Part shown: positions 36,101 through 41,229 of the stretch, piece by piece
Numbering within the stretch: position 1 is the stretch's first letter
How the letters are laid out: each line of letters starts with the position of its first letter
Source: a virus
Length of the DNA: 46,331 nucleotides
Reading direction: 5' to 3' (one strand)
IMG/VR virus record: IMGVR_UViG_3300042806_000041
Coordinates: 1-46,331 of that record
Position numbers and translations under genes: made by a program
Notes under the pieces: generated by a model
Told to the model about the DNA's origin: nothing
What the model saw: only the letters and a program-made list of their open reading frames with translations
Database searches by the model: none

Positions 36101-36603
36101 TACCTTTAGAAGTTGCCGGCAACGCAGGATTAATTCCTTTTTACAAGGATGTTAAGAGGGCTGTGAACGATGAGATTTATAAGGACCTACGTAAGGCTGC
36201 TAATACTCCTGACTCAAGCATCACGACCCCTGATGATTATGATAAGCTGAAGGACTTGAAAGAGCTAAAGAACAAGACTAGGAATCAGGAAGAGCGCAGG
36301 GCTATAGACAAAAAGATTGTTGAGATTGTAGGCAGCGAAGAGGCTAAGGCTGCAATTGATAAGCAGAAGGAGATGTTGGCTGCAAAGAAGAAAAGACTAC
36401 TTTATGATTCAAGCAAGGGACAGAGATACGATAATGAGAGTGACATGAAGCGATTGAATCCTTCCCTTTGGAGAAAAAGATTCGGGCCTAACTCGGATTG
36501 GAATAAAGAAACCAAGGCAAAGGAAGCTGTTGAAAGTAAATTACAAAAGGAAGCTACGGCTAGAGAAGACAAGGAATTTAAGAAAAAGAATAGGGGTAAC
36601 TAA
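27121..36603 (+). CDS. Giant (3160-aa) polyvalent internal virion protein
   Basis: This is one fifth of the window in one gene. Two ~33-residue repeats open it (residues ~5-36 and 38-69, sharing VQNGYKKS). Then come a hydrophobic Ala/Gly region (~180-430), a Pro/Gln-rich linker (~560-610), a ParB-like stretch (~655-740, with RFNQEGRNRATVA), and a region with AELQSDYFQ (~1145), a motif of phage large polyvalent proteins. A zincin-like segment follows (THEMSGH at 1630-1636; AEEKWARGFEKYL near 1674), then ~1000 residues of helix. A C-terminal hydrophobic segment (ANMGAGIVGAALGLAF) stands before a Lys-rich tail. It is probably ejected with DNA to protect or help the genome. No RNA polymerase DxDxD or GR-type motif was found. 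Domain calls are by eye. Confidence 0.75.
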   Translation: MNEQAIIDSYNLAVQNGYKKSVDEFKTLLSTNSNALNDIYNLSVQNGYKKSIEDYKVLMGVSPIKASGQEPEMPAELKKKEDTTALPSGLGSSVSSVSAEATPEMAKFGYQPGKPLPQQIPSVQPEQPTKPKYTEEVMFGPMGISGVKTTGRAPEFIGKSIPKVVGEIGKVLTKGAVKFPAGVLETAAIATAAARNLAAKTGIVDETSALDISIPIGPANVNFYQAAGEWKNLVNDFVPTDKDIESGFWGQTANALGEMIPILLTGAISGGARAIAKEAGKKGLSMQGVANYGKNVVSRIGTPQGVLTISQVAAPSYEQAKLEGATENEALGYAIQNAVMTFPLEMLPVNNLFKRLDNALVGNKGVEVLKRAVIGGGEEFITEGVQAVYENITADAIYGSTRSFLDGVGEASAVGGTVGAIMNGVLTALLGRRARATSNKEIEEIDKSIKDVEQKIAQVDSNNESLRETVKVLEETKPRVLSYGSANYNFIESPKGDLEYADDALTEQQAQGIIGNLANSYKKIDFQIEEVEPDDPYQPTTYKIIGKPKTIKQDAIQEQAAGQVPVQSGTGVSQEVAQGEPQAEPQVTAEAGAQEEVNPIDKDKGLDNPDFVSYDGMFSKEKASSTSQTDILADEIGGARGYQFFYKGKKSRIEMMSPDEYLKRVREGFKTNKDEGILDLSKAKINEGIEKGDKIDMPSLSYSEGGRFNQEGRNRATVAKERGEKLIPVLIEEDASIDDRINKAKELLSRVKTKENTIESLIDEAQNKFNLHRDVVAFMQRNIDEINPAVSPAVSPVPTKEEVTPLQTTKQDTNEAIPTERVQPELRTVQPKTKATTKPAEPKGPARVSSKREQVKSSIQRIANAGLLRSAETGKQTITEQEIDAQMALTDAMARVWQETSGKDNFYETFFEDVKEGDIDAIRQKGGALFQSTELPQLPVTRVTLAVFELPEFQKMKGNMVAPQAVSDLMKSRGKQIEKDIINTVLSYDKYQGQKRISFDDFKDDVETQLMKLERIDTNTYASYGMDNLGDEQNYGTAQTIIFNSPIDHGQFGHFRGDFNNRAIQITTWNIRQVPNTEQYVAIDANMPAGVEQNEMAQYVGTAGPLADVQRWVNDRNSVSERNINVGLFGHIRNWFNRNTGVYTLAELQSDYFQKNKANDLYASKIPQEEIDEYMNKNFRSKLDKETRELFKKEFNIETKFVLDENGNKKAVGSFDSEGELLVLERIDGYTTPPIGYDVIENAENKIVIEAARLLARQAIPYSDVATRYSELRDEYEVKRKELKKEEYKYIAKRIDEVKKSEAGNLMLSQFVASQKVHELRLFRESLKHAADKGATELWFPTPYTIAVIEGYVSDKGTPPYEIIRGDDNYLEPGDLIDYGGTRMIVVESGGDYITVAARDSVSIYDIDDLRRDEVDNRMNELEYDLERQVSDINAITRQEAEEYEYEADEYMSDTIKDELNSYFENNPEEETVSWNKIIKFDVRDRVEKDYDYMTPQDLASWAEEIYEDGDTIYTIDERRATENLGQPSEYESNVNEDDFEDQLSETQSTIVSKYGELGEMIRKMRPDAEVVRDNNGKAWIKTEITAADASNPIIAFQEEGGKIKGAIDFSNDNKASVYVFDGADISTLTHEMSGHLGRRVLEKLAETNADFAKDYETAKKWAGVENNQWTRGAEEKWARGFEKYLRSGKAPSNALKNVFEKLKDWLTNIYKTIKGSSIDIKLTPSITSVFDNLLATKQEQGKEVDVLEDAFDFLDKIDKGISKTLKTRANDALLGIPLTAIQGMVKGLKALVQGGMKLRDAIKNIAAENNISQEKLRDILDIASIQEDFNTLMDKADKLIATQKSKEIPEKKIVSNLDKMVRDFYKDLDVNDAQRKIMEREARARMGVEPRKAASIGRVIGVLKDITNVTREEKLKIISRIRELGRDVTKDLASEIRELAASGKITATQAASIVARTLKINPLNEASVSNFVDYMAKVFSKADYVGKMGTALSQIKQAKKNIKTKIGISQDLFEPLNQLLSINPTLIPLNQLEKYLGILEDFSARKVVLSIPDRVKALKQVNEILEEVSNEFSLVDELADRFNNYEGKVFNEDGNLSYASTIKDMIDGGIITTDEADLMKKYKSEILPQVEPTPATDAEIEADKKKEIKTLKELKIDNKEFPLPSRDEKEDALNLAKLIKELSVEDLMNLPLTDLKNIIKVIGNINNGYLPHYAKVSIEKLEAIKQGKVLSGAIEKAKPLSFSKLYSRLKDKFTKKGAIDELIRANPLYYIDNVFGDFKTRDIFNSLLENSAQALSNFNSELKRVSQKIDAAQNKVLASFRQNPDKYLMSKFRMTAYMLQREYESNVGKKGVKPVADYLKATIKHIRKGKSVFKEADAEKLEKILKEVESYTIDEFYNTFNSAEKNAIKVMTEINASLGEKAAYTASVIRGNKVELMDNYFHHNVLHEQNPMDATAAPEFSNSYSNSMRPTTKAKSLIERTGALTPLNFDLFTSTQKGAKFVLLDYNMTSPIRTARRTLIQAEKNLESKGLMDKEKTQIFNAINNAYEEALENILTNNIVQDDLSNEVFDFIQKQGYRAALAGTTRFQAELASNIVNALLVNPKAFGTGIMNAKLIASANGYEFMKNAKSKQTSRLYASDALSGKLVDPQILKQTSGIKGSVSRGALRNRTTQIYNLTLKKLVQNPVEYIADTMLTTPDKVVSMPLWFGSFMNEFKRITGEEVNQEMMINNDLDYMQKNADAIEQATRKADQDSVYSGAANNEFMGVLKGKLKPNQGLTQKIWNNFNSFMTNFMNFDYAAARSAVYNLFNEGYMTKQKAAAVLAGITTRSVIYQVMVANMGAGIVGAALGLAFDWEDEEEVDEKSYYQMIGRGLANVFAGYTVGRNFGNAVRGMINFGVEKINEEYLDFLRNGEYDFYKDNIAYTYLNVGDRGDIDVPKIAINMAGAYTPALNTAVLIGKNFGALSSRVMGEGPTKKEPDAIRREDMTVNYRIPLEVAGNAGLIPFYKDVKRAVNDEIYKDLRKAANTPDSSITTPDDYDKLKDLKELKNKTRNQEERRAIDKKIVEIVGSEEAKAAIDKQKEMLAAKKKRLLYDSSKGQRYDNESDMKRLNPSLWRKRFGPNSDWNKETKAKEAVESKLQKEATAREDKEFKKKNRGN

Positions 36604-36995
36604 ACGTACCTCACGTACTTCATAGTCTTGTGCTTGTCGTAGTAGGCCATCATCTCATCACGGGGAGGGAGACCTCCCCACTTTATTACTCCCTCTATCT
36701 TGGTTGCCTCAGCATAGATGATGCCATCGTCACAGGCCCAGACAATCACAGGATTGAGTCGCTTCTCTATGAGCTTGTTTAACTTGCTCAAAGTAATCGG
36801 CAGAGGGTAAGATGTCTTCATGCTCCTCATCCTTCCAACCACCTCAACATATGCAATCAGTTGTCCTTTATCATCGGACACCTTGTAGTCTATGTCGAAC
36901 TGGTCAAGCTTCTTGTAGGAGCCTTTGAAAATACTTACGAACAAATCAATTGCTTTCTTTTCCCTTAAAATATCTGTGTCCGTTTCAAAAATCAT
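36600..36995 (-). CDS. PD-(D/E)XK-like nuclease, possibly altered at the catalytic Lys
   Basis: The 131-aa product has the core FDIDYKVSDDKGQLIAYVEV then VGRMR, fitting a PD-(D/E)XK fold: Asp34/Asp36 on the first strand, Glu51 on the second. Where many family members read ExK, this one has Glu51-Val-Val53, so the Lys is missing or moved (Lys60 is a candidate). The rest (YPLPITLSKLNKLIEKR, NPVIVWACDDGIIYAEATKI) completes the fold. It is the last gene of the leftward operon and ends in TAG inside the stop region of the converging giant gene. It may trim DNA or be a non-cutting relative. Confidence 0.55.
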   Translation of the reverse strand: MIFETDTDILREKKAIDLFVSIFKGSYKKLDQFDIDYKVSDDKGQLIAYVEVVGRMRSMKTSYPLPITLSKLNKLIEKRLNPVIVWACDDGIIYAEATKIEGVIKWGGLPPRDEMMAYYDKHKTMKYVRYV

Positions 36996-37179
36996 CTTCC
37001 TCTATTGATTTCAACATTAATCTTAAATCGTAGATGAGTTCCTTCAGCTCTATCTCTGCTTTATTGAAGTCCCTATCTACTACATTCTCATAAATACTAG
37101 CTAACAGGACGTGGTTTAATCCCACCCTTGCAGCAATTCTATTTGCCCTAGCATTTTCTCTCTCTCGTTTTTTTTCCAT
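36985..37179 (-). CDS. Small helical protein
   Basis: Starting at ATG 37179 the product is 64 aa: a basic start (MEKKRERENARANRIAARVG), then an amphipathic helix with DFNKAEIELKELIYDLRLML and an acidic end. An in-frame ATG at 37197 would lengthen the overlap with the gene upstream. Its stop overlaps the start region of the nuclease gene. Function unknown; possibly a DNA-binding accessory. Confidence 0.5.
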   Translation of the reverse strand: MEKKRERENARANRIAARVGLNHVLLASIYENVVDRDFNKAEIELKELIYDLRLMLKSIEEDDF

Positions 37180-37675
37180 GGTCTGACATAGTTTCAAACA
37201 CTTGGACTAGTTTCTCGAATACTAAATGCTCTTCACCCAATGGAGTATTGATGTCAACAAGCTCGATAATCTTTTTTATCCTATCGTACTTGTCTTCAAC
37301 TTTCTCTAAATTACTTCTGTCCCAAACAGAGTAGCCCATCTTTATGCTTCTGTCGGGGACATACTCATATTGGTCCTGTACAACTTCCTTTATTGTTATG
37401 AAGAACAAATCTTTACACTCTAGATATTTCTCCTTCACCTCAGGGTTGTACTTCAAAAGGTCTTCTACGTCTCCCATGTAGTACATATAAACTCCGTAGT
37501 CTCTCTTTAGAAAGTCACAGATGTCATCACTTGAGAATCCGATGTCACTTAGTATTTTACAAAACACCTTCCTTGCGTTTACGTTGTTTTGTTTTTTTGA
37601 ATACTCTAAAATATTTGCTTCAAACTCTCTGTTCAATATCTGGGACAGAGCTTCCATCTTGGTGTACTTATGCAT
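37148..37675 (-). CDS. DnaA C-terminal-like (HTH) protein, tentative
   Basis: The product is 175 aa from ATG 37675 (ATGs at 37681 and 37708 are possible). Residues in the first half read NARKVFCKILSDIGFSSDDI then CDFLKRDYGVYMYYMGDVED, whose helix pattern recalls the DnaA domain IV/Trp-repressor-like HTH (AR-x-hydrophobic core, 'SxxDI', then a recognition-like helix). The rest is helical and acidic/basic, without a P-loop. Such proteins can bind DNA near origins or control early genes. It ends in TAG and overlaps both neighbours. The family call is weak. Confidence 0.45.
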   Translation of the reverse strand: MHKYTKMEALSQILNREFEANILEYSKKQNNVNARKVFCKILSDIGFSSDDICDFLKRDYGVYMYYMGDVEDLLKYNPEVKEKYLECKDLFFITIKEVVQDQYEYVPDRSIKMGYSVWDRSNLEKVEDKYDRIKKIIELVDINTPLGEEHLVFEKLVQVFETMSDHGKKTRERKC

Positions 37676-37928
37676 TATCATTTGATTCGATTCCTTTATA
37701 GATTTCAACTTTAATTCCGTGAGCGCCTAGCTCTTTTAATCTGTACTCCTGTAGCTTTGATACTCTGCCCTTGGGTTTCTTCACTTCGTAGAACTCTACG
37801 TCTGAATCCCTTGGTATAGCTATCAGGTCTGGGATACCGTTCTTGTTGGTGTTAATCAACTTGATTACATAGTATCCCTTGGACTCTAACTCCTTGATTA
37901 GTTTTGATTGTATTTGTTGTTCTGTCAT
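37668..37928 (-). CDS. VRR-NUC domain endonuclease
   Basis: The 86-aa product is a stand-alone VRR-NUC fold of the PD-(D/E)XK superfamily. It has a leading acidic helix (MTEQQIQSKLIKELE), GIPDLIA with Asp34, and EVKKPKGRVSKLQEYRLKEL with Glu48 and Lys50, followed by the closing GAHGIKVEIYKG. All catalytic positions are kept. Phage versions act on branched or nicked DNA during recombination and packaging. Its start overlaps the upstream gene's stop as ATGA. Confidence 0.88.
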   Translation of the reverse strand: MTEQQIQSKLIKELESKGYYVIKLINTNKNGIPDLIAIPRDSDVEFYEVKKPKGRVSKLQEYRLKELGAHGIKVEIYKGIESNDNA

Positions 37929-38287
37929 ACCATTAATAACTCGCTTATGGGGACCAAGAAACCAACTGAGGTGTCATCGTCACCGCCATTCCTTATGTAC
38001 ATATTGTGCTTGTAGTAGTACCTCAGTCTTTCCTTTAGATTCTCTACGTTCAATATGATGGCGTTGTTGAACTCAGCTATTATGTACAAGTAATACTCGG
38101 CATCTGTTACTGCTATCCCTGATGGCTTGCCCCTAGAAGAGTATTCGATGAAGATATTGCCAGTGACGTGAGCCATGGAGTCGAACTTAACCTCGAGCTT
38201 AAATGCTCCAGAGAAAAATTCTTTAGCCCAGTCTTCTCCAATCTGTCCAATAACCACATCGTGTTTGAAACTTCTTGAGTACTTCAT
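37925..38287 (-). CDS. PD-(D/E)XK nuclease-like protein
   Basis: The 120-aa product begins with a helix ending IGQIGEDWAKEFF (Glu18), then LEVKFD (Glu32, Lys34, Asp36), TGNIFIEYSSRGKPSGIAVT (Glu48) and a Tyr-rich strand. The Glu-x-Lys strand after an N-terminal acidic helix is the pattern of small phage nucleases that bind DNA ends or resolve junctions. It is coupled by ATGA to VRR-NUC downstream and by a 1-base overlap to the 52-aa gene upstream. The exact substrate is unknown. Confidence 0.7.
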   Translation of the reverse strand: MKYSRSFKHDVVIGQIGEDWAKEFFSGAFKLEVKFDSMAHVTGNIFIEYSSRGKPSGIAVTDAEYYLYIIAEFNNAIILNVENLKERLRYYYKHNMYIRNGGDDDTSVGFLVPISELLMV

Positions 38288-38445
38288 TATTCAAGGATTA
38301 GGTTTACGGTGCCATCAATCTCATACATCTCACCTATCTCGAAGTATCCGAACTGATGACCGAACCTTCGCATCACTTTTTCTACCTGACTATTGAGCCG
38401 TTCCATATTGTGGAACTTATGCCCGTGTACCTTATATGATGTCAT
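38287..38445 (-). CDS. Hypothetical 52-aa protein
   Basis: A short ORF from ATG 38445 to TAA 38287-38289 fills the gap exactly. It starts MTSYKVHGHKFHNMERLNSQ and ends EIGEMYEIDGTVNLILE. Its stop overlaps the next ATG by one base (TAATG) and its start overlaps the end of the upstream gene, the same packing seen all along this operon. That makes it likely real despite its size. Function unknown. Confidence 0.65.
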   Translation of the reverse strand: MTSYKVHGHKFHNMERLNSQVEKVMRRFGHQFGYFEIGEMYEIDGTVNLILE

Positions 38446-38650
38446 AGTTTTTTTTATGTGGCCTGAAATTTTTCTTTGCTATCTGTAAAGCCTCTGACTC
38501 TGTATCTGCGAAGCCCGTGTCATAAGTCCAATCATCATTGAACCAATAAATCCATTCACCAATGTGTGATTGAAAAACACCTATTGAATCTACAGGAATG
38601 TCCCTGCTGTAGAATAGTCTCTTTGCTTGTTCTCTTAGGTAAATCTCCAT
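38432..38650 (-). CDS. Hypothetical 72-aa protein
   Basis: From ATG 38650 the product is MEIYLREQAKRLFYSRD..., with an aromatic middle (HIGEWIYWFNDDWTYDTGF) and a basic end. ATG 38650 is one base past the upstream stop; an earlier in-frame ATG (38686) would add MQRRTKKHSKTD and overlap the upstream gene by 35 bases, so it is less likely. No recognised domain. Confidence 0.6.
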   Translation of the reverse strand: MEIYLREQAKRLFYSRDIPVDSIGVFQSHIGEWIYWFNDDWTYDTGFADTESEALQIAKKNFRPHKKNYDII

Positions 38651-38651
38651 G

Positions 38652-38861
38652 TCAGTCTTCGAGTGTTTCTTTGTCCTCCTCTGCATAAATTTCTGCAGAT
38701 TCTTTTACCCAATTTCTAAAGCTATCTTTACCGAATCCCATAGCGATTGTAAGCGATTCAATTGTCTCCATCACTTCATGGAAATCTATGTCGCTATGGT
38801 CTATTTCAATGGTGATAGTTTTATCGTAATGCTTAACAGTAAATACTGTTGGCTTGCTCAT
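38652..38861 (-). CDS. Hypothetical 69-aa protein
   Basis: From ATG 38861 the product begins MSKPTVFTVKHYDKTITIEI, a beta-hairpin start, and continues with an acidic helix ending AEEDKETLED. ATG 38861 fits the operon packing (5 bases after the upstream TAG); in-frame ATGs at 38882 and 38912 would overlap that gene. I have seen similar small proteins in other Bacteroidota phages but know no function. Confidence 0.6.
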   Translation of the reverse strand: MSKPTVFTVKHYDKTITIEIDHSDIDFHEVMETIESLTIAMGFGKDSFRNWVKESAEIYAEEDKETLED

Positions 38862-38866
38862 GTGTG

Positions 38867-39070
38867 CTAGTTTTCCGTACATTTTTTTGTTATTTCTTTT
38901 AATTGATTCCAAATATTTTCTGAGTTTTCACCCCAATAATAATCACACTTACCATCTTTGATAGGTGCTTCCATAAACCATGATTGGTAGTCGCTAGGCT
39001 TGGCTGTAAATCTATAGCAGCTTTCTTTAAATGGACAATTTGTCCCCGGGCAAATTGTTATATCAGGCAT
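38867..39070 (-). CDS. Small Cys-rich, possibly metal-binding protein
   Basis: The 67-aa product has four Cys in its first 42 residues: CPGTNCPFKESCYRFTAKP, then KCDYYW. The C-x5-C-x5-C ... C layout could hold Zn or an Fe-S cluster. The rest is a helix (NIWNQLKEITKK) and one more Cys near the end. It ends in TAG and overlaps the upstream gene by 8 bases. It may be a small regulator or nucleic-acid-binding protein. Confidence 0.6.
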   Translation of the reverse strand: MPDITICPGTNCPFKESCYRFTAKPSDYQSWFMEAPIKDGKCDYYWGENSENIWNQLKEITKKCTEN

Positions 39071-39704
39071 TTGTTTCGTTTATATCGTAGTAAAAAGAAT
39101 TTCCATTTGAGCTTACCCACCTGTCACTCTCTGACTCCACACACTGAAGTTCGGTGTCAACCTTAAACTCCTTGGGCTCCACTGGGAAGTCATTGGTAAT
39201 AAAGTTTGAGTCCTTCCAAAAGATTCTGTTGTTGGGCTGGCACATCAGGTACCCATCGTCAGCCAATAAGATGTGACCACACTTGTAGTCTGTTGGCTCG
39301 TCAGAGTATGGGTTGTTGAACCAATCCACGGTGAATAGATAAGTGGCCCACACTAGCGTCTTGTCCTTTAGTATCACCTTGCATCGCTTCTCTGCTAGGT
39401 ATGAGTACTCGATGACGCTTACGTTCTCGCTGAAGCAATCCCACAGCTGCTTGAAGTCACTTGGTATATCCTTGGTTGTTTCACTAAAGAACAACTCAGA
39501 GATAGGCACACGGCTCCTGAGCATCCCGTAGTCAGTCATGATGTGGAAGGTTAGAATCTTACCTGCCACACTCTGGATAGCGAATGCGTAGCAGCTATCG
39601 TAGGTGTTCTGGTCTTCCTCCTTCTTGGTCAACCAACTCCTGCGCACCTTTAACTTCAGGTTAGGTATGTTGGCGTTCAAAACATTCTGTTCGTTGGTTA
39701 TCAT
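39063..39704 (-). CDS. Hypothetical 213-aa early protein
   Basis: The product is beta-rich and acidic with no known motif. Segments include TYDSCYAFAIQSVAGKILTF, LWDCFSENVSVIEYSYLAEK and CGHILLADDGYLMCQPNNRI. Its C-terminus SSNGNSFYYDIN resembles the end of the signal-peptide protein at 40159 (GSNGDSYYYKIY). It is coupled by ATGA to the MTPKEKA gene upstream. Function unknown. Confidence 0.6.
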   Translation of the reverse strand: MITNEQNVLNANIPNLKLKVRRSWLTKKEEDQNTYDSCYAFAIQSVAGKILTFHIMTDYGMLRSRVPISELFFSETTKDIPSDFKQLWDCFSENVSVIEYSYLAEKRCKVILKDKTLVWATYLFTVDWFNNPYSDEPTDYKCGHILLADDGYLMCQPNNRIFWKDSNFITNDFPVEPKEFKVDTELQCVESESDRWVSSNGNSFYYDINETNA

Positions 39705-39916
39705 AGTTTCTCTAGTTCTTGTTTAACTTCTTCCCAATATCTCCATTGTTTATCTAAAGGATAAATATGCCAATCAATACAGCGCTTTATTTCACCTACT
39801 GCTATCAATGCACATCTTATAGCAGCGTGTATATCTCTGACATCATTGTAGCCATCTTTAGATTCGCTATGTTTAAACTTATTTATTAGTTCTTCTGCTT
39901 TTTCTTTAGGTGTCAT
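39701..39916 (-). CDS. MTPKEKA-family small protein, copy 2
   Basis: The 71-aa product begins MTPKEKAEELINKFKH and ends YWEEVKQELEKL, with the core RCALIAVGEIKR. It is a paralogue of the next gene upstream (39925). Proteins of this pattern are common in Bacteroidota phages and elements but have no known function. Mostly helical. Confidence 0.65.
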   Translation of the reverse strand: MTPKEKAEELINKFKHSESKDGYNDVRDIHAAIRCALIAVGEIKRCIDWHIYPLDKQWRYWEEVKQELEKL

Positions 39917-39924
39917 TTCTTTAT

Positions 39925-40155
39925 TTAATATATTTTATCTGGTAGTTGATAAAGTTCTTTTTTAACTTCTTGATAGTATTCCTGATAGGTAATCATATAG
40001 CCAACTGATTTATCAAAATAATAATCTACATCTACTCCGCTGCTAAGTATCTCATCTACTGATATTAAAGCGCAATGCTTTGCGATATAATGAGCAGTGC
40101 AAACCATATTATACATTTTAGTGTAAATTTCATTTGCTTTTTCTTTAGGTGTCAT
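39925..40155 (-). CDS. MTPKEKA-family small protein, copy 1
   Basis: The 76-aa product shares with the 39701 gene the start MTPKEKA, the core CALISVDEIL and the end YYQEVKKELYQL, so the two arose by duplication and have diverged in the middle. They are separated by 8 bases. Function unknown. Confidence 0.65.
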   Translation of the reverse strand: MTPKEKANEIYTKMYNMVCTAHYIAKHCALISVDEILSSGVDVDYYFDKSVGYMITYQEYYQEVKKELYQLPDKIY

Positions 40156-40158
40156 AGG

Positions 40159-40347
40159 TTAATAAATTTTATAATAGTAAGAATCTCCATTTGACCCTAT
40201 CCTCATTCGCTCTTGTGAGCCCGCTACTAGTTTTATGTTGGCTGTATTTGTGGTCGCAATTTGCGACTGCTCTGCTAGTATTGCAGGTGCTGCGATTGCC
40301 GTAGTGGATAGTAATCCTAACCGTTTTAAAAATTGTTTTCTATTCAT
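40159..40347 (-). CDS. Small protein with a Tat/Sec-like signal peptide
   Basis: From ATG 40347 the 62-aa product begins MNRKQFLKRLGLLSTTAIAA then PAILA, a basic n-region and hydrophobic h-region; 'NRKxFLKR' resembles a twin-arginine motif with Lys for the second Arg. After it come SQIATTNTANIKLVAGSQER and MRIGSNGDSYYYKIY. The 'ERMRI' piece also occurs in the tail-fibre protein, and SNGDSYYY in the 39063 gene. The coding region holds one copy of the 22-bp palindromic repeat (40249-40270). An export signal in an early operon is unusual. An in-frame ATG at 40380 would overlap the upstream gene more. Confidence 0.55.
   Translation of the reverse strand: MNRKQFLKRLGLLSTTAIAAPAILAEQSQIATTNTANIKLVAGSQERMRIGSNGDSYYYKIY
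40249..40270. repeat. Palindromic 22-bp element, copy A
   Basis: The core GTCGCAATTTGCGAC (40253-40267) has perfect 7-bp arms around one T. The full 22 bases are identical, in inverted orientation, to 46253-46274. This copy lies inside the coding sequence of the signal-peptide protein. Confidence 0.8.
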
Positions 40348-40573
40348 CTCCGTAGGTTTCTTCGTAGTATTCTGCCGCATCCTTGTCCTCGTCCGAGTTT
40401 ATACACCCACTCCAATAGGCGTACTTAATCTGTTCCTTATACATCTCTTTTGCTTCTGCTAAGTACTGCGCTCTCATATTGTCTGCTTGTTCTGCTGATA
40501 TCTCATCTCTATTGCGTAGCCAAGTGACATACATATACTTCTCAAATAACCAATCTACTGCTGTCTGTTTCAT
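40340..40573 (-). CDS. MKxTAV-family small protein, copy 4 in transcription order
   Basis: The 77-aa product begins MKQTAVDWLFEKYMYVTWLR, has the Lys/Glu/Met helix AEAKEMYKEQIKYAYWSG and ends with an acidic AEYYEETYGDE. The same start (MK[QK]T[AV]V[ED]), helix and 'EQYYxETF'-type end recur in three other genes upstream. It ends in TAG overlapping the next gene. Function unknown; the helical pattern suggests a small binding protein. Confidence 0.65.
   Translation of the reverse strand: MKQTAVDWLFEKYMYVTWLRNRDEISAEQADNMRAQYLAEAKEMYKEQIKYAYWSGCINSDEDKDAAEYYEETYGDE
40548..40573. repeat. 26-bp direct repeat at MKxTAV starts, copy 1
   Basis: These 26 bases, ending in CAT (the start codon on the minus strand), are identical to 40766-40791. 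They encode the MKQTAVDWL start of two paralogues and show recent duplication or gene conversion. Confidence 0.8.
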
Positions 40574-40584
40574 TTTTCTTTGTT

Positions 40585-41229
40585 TTAAAATGTTTCTTTG
40601 TAGTATTGTTCAGACAATTTTTTTTGGGTATCTCCCAAACTTTGAATATCCCATTCAGCCTGTCCGTTTAAATGTGCCTCCATAATCTGCTCCTTCTCCA
40701 TTTCTTTGGCTTGTTCAATTAAATCTACTGGTAATAAACAAAAGTGGTCTTCTACTTTGTCAACCAACCAATCTACTGCTGTCTGTTTCATAGGTTCTTC
40801 TTTTGGAATGATGATTTTGTAACAATCAGATAATTTTTCTTTTTCTGAATTTTTCCATAGCAAATAATCATTTTGAACCTCAACCTGCTCACAACTTGGA
40901 TTCTTAACAAACCACTCTAAAAACTCATCATCAATAGCTTGTACACCATCTTTGATTAAGTCTTGGTCTGTTGTTAAGATGATTTTAGGACATATTTTGG
41001 AATCTAATACAACGCTTACCTGATGGATAAGACCACACATTCCTTCTCTGTTGTCCATAATGAATCTTAATCTTTTTTCTTTAATTTCTTCATCAGAAGT
41101 GATGTAGATGTGTTGGTTAGCTCTACCAATAGGTATTTCTATCCAATCTTTATTGAACATTAATTTATTTTTTATGTCTTTAAATAAATTACTTGGTTTG
41201 TCCGCTGGTAATATGTGTATGTTTTTCAT
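40585..41229 (-). CDS. Fusion of an unknown early protein with an MKxTAV module
   Basis: The 214-aa product has two parts. Residues 1-146 form a beta-rich unit (NKDWIEIPIGRANQHIYITS, CPKIILTTDQDLIKDG, AIDDEFLEWFVKNP) ending YKIIIPKEEP. At Met147 a complete MKxTAV module starts (MKQTAVDWLVDKVEDHF ... AKEMEKEQIMEAH ... SEQYYKETF). No stop separates them, and Met147 may also start a separate product. The gene begins with an ATGA overlap to the one upstream. Both parts are of unknown function. Confidence 0.65.
   Translation of the reverse strand: MKNIHILPADKPSNLFKDIKNKLMFNKDWIEIPIGRANQHIYITSDEEIKEKRLRFIMDNREGMCGLIHQVSVVLDSKICPKIILTTDQDLIKDGVQAIDDEFLEWFVKNPSCEQVEVQNDYLLWKNSEKEKLSDCYKIIIPKEEPMKQTAVDWLVDKVEDHFCLLPVDLIEQAKEMEKEQIMEAHLNGQAEWDIQSLGDTQKKLSEQYYKETF
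40766..40791. repeat. 26-bp direct repeat at MKxTAV starts, copy 2
   Basis: Identical to 40548-40573. It covers the internal ATG (Met147) of the fusion gene, supporting the idea that a separate MKxTAV gene was joined in frame. Confidence 0.8.

Noticed and set aside
27121-36603. Virion RNA polymerase of N4 or crAss type in the giant protein
   Set aside because: No DxDxD or other polymerase motif was found on reading the protein; size and position alone are not enough.
6868-40342. Recoding of TAG to an amino acid in this phage
   Set aside because: TAG ends genes at 6868, 36600, 37148, 38867 and 40340 at sensible places next to overlapping starts. None of the long genes has an in-frame TAG. 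At 38867 readthrough would also give a neat ATGA junction, but one case is not enough.
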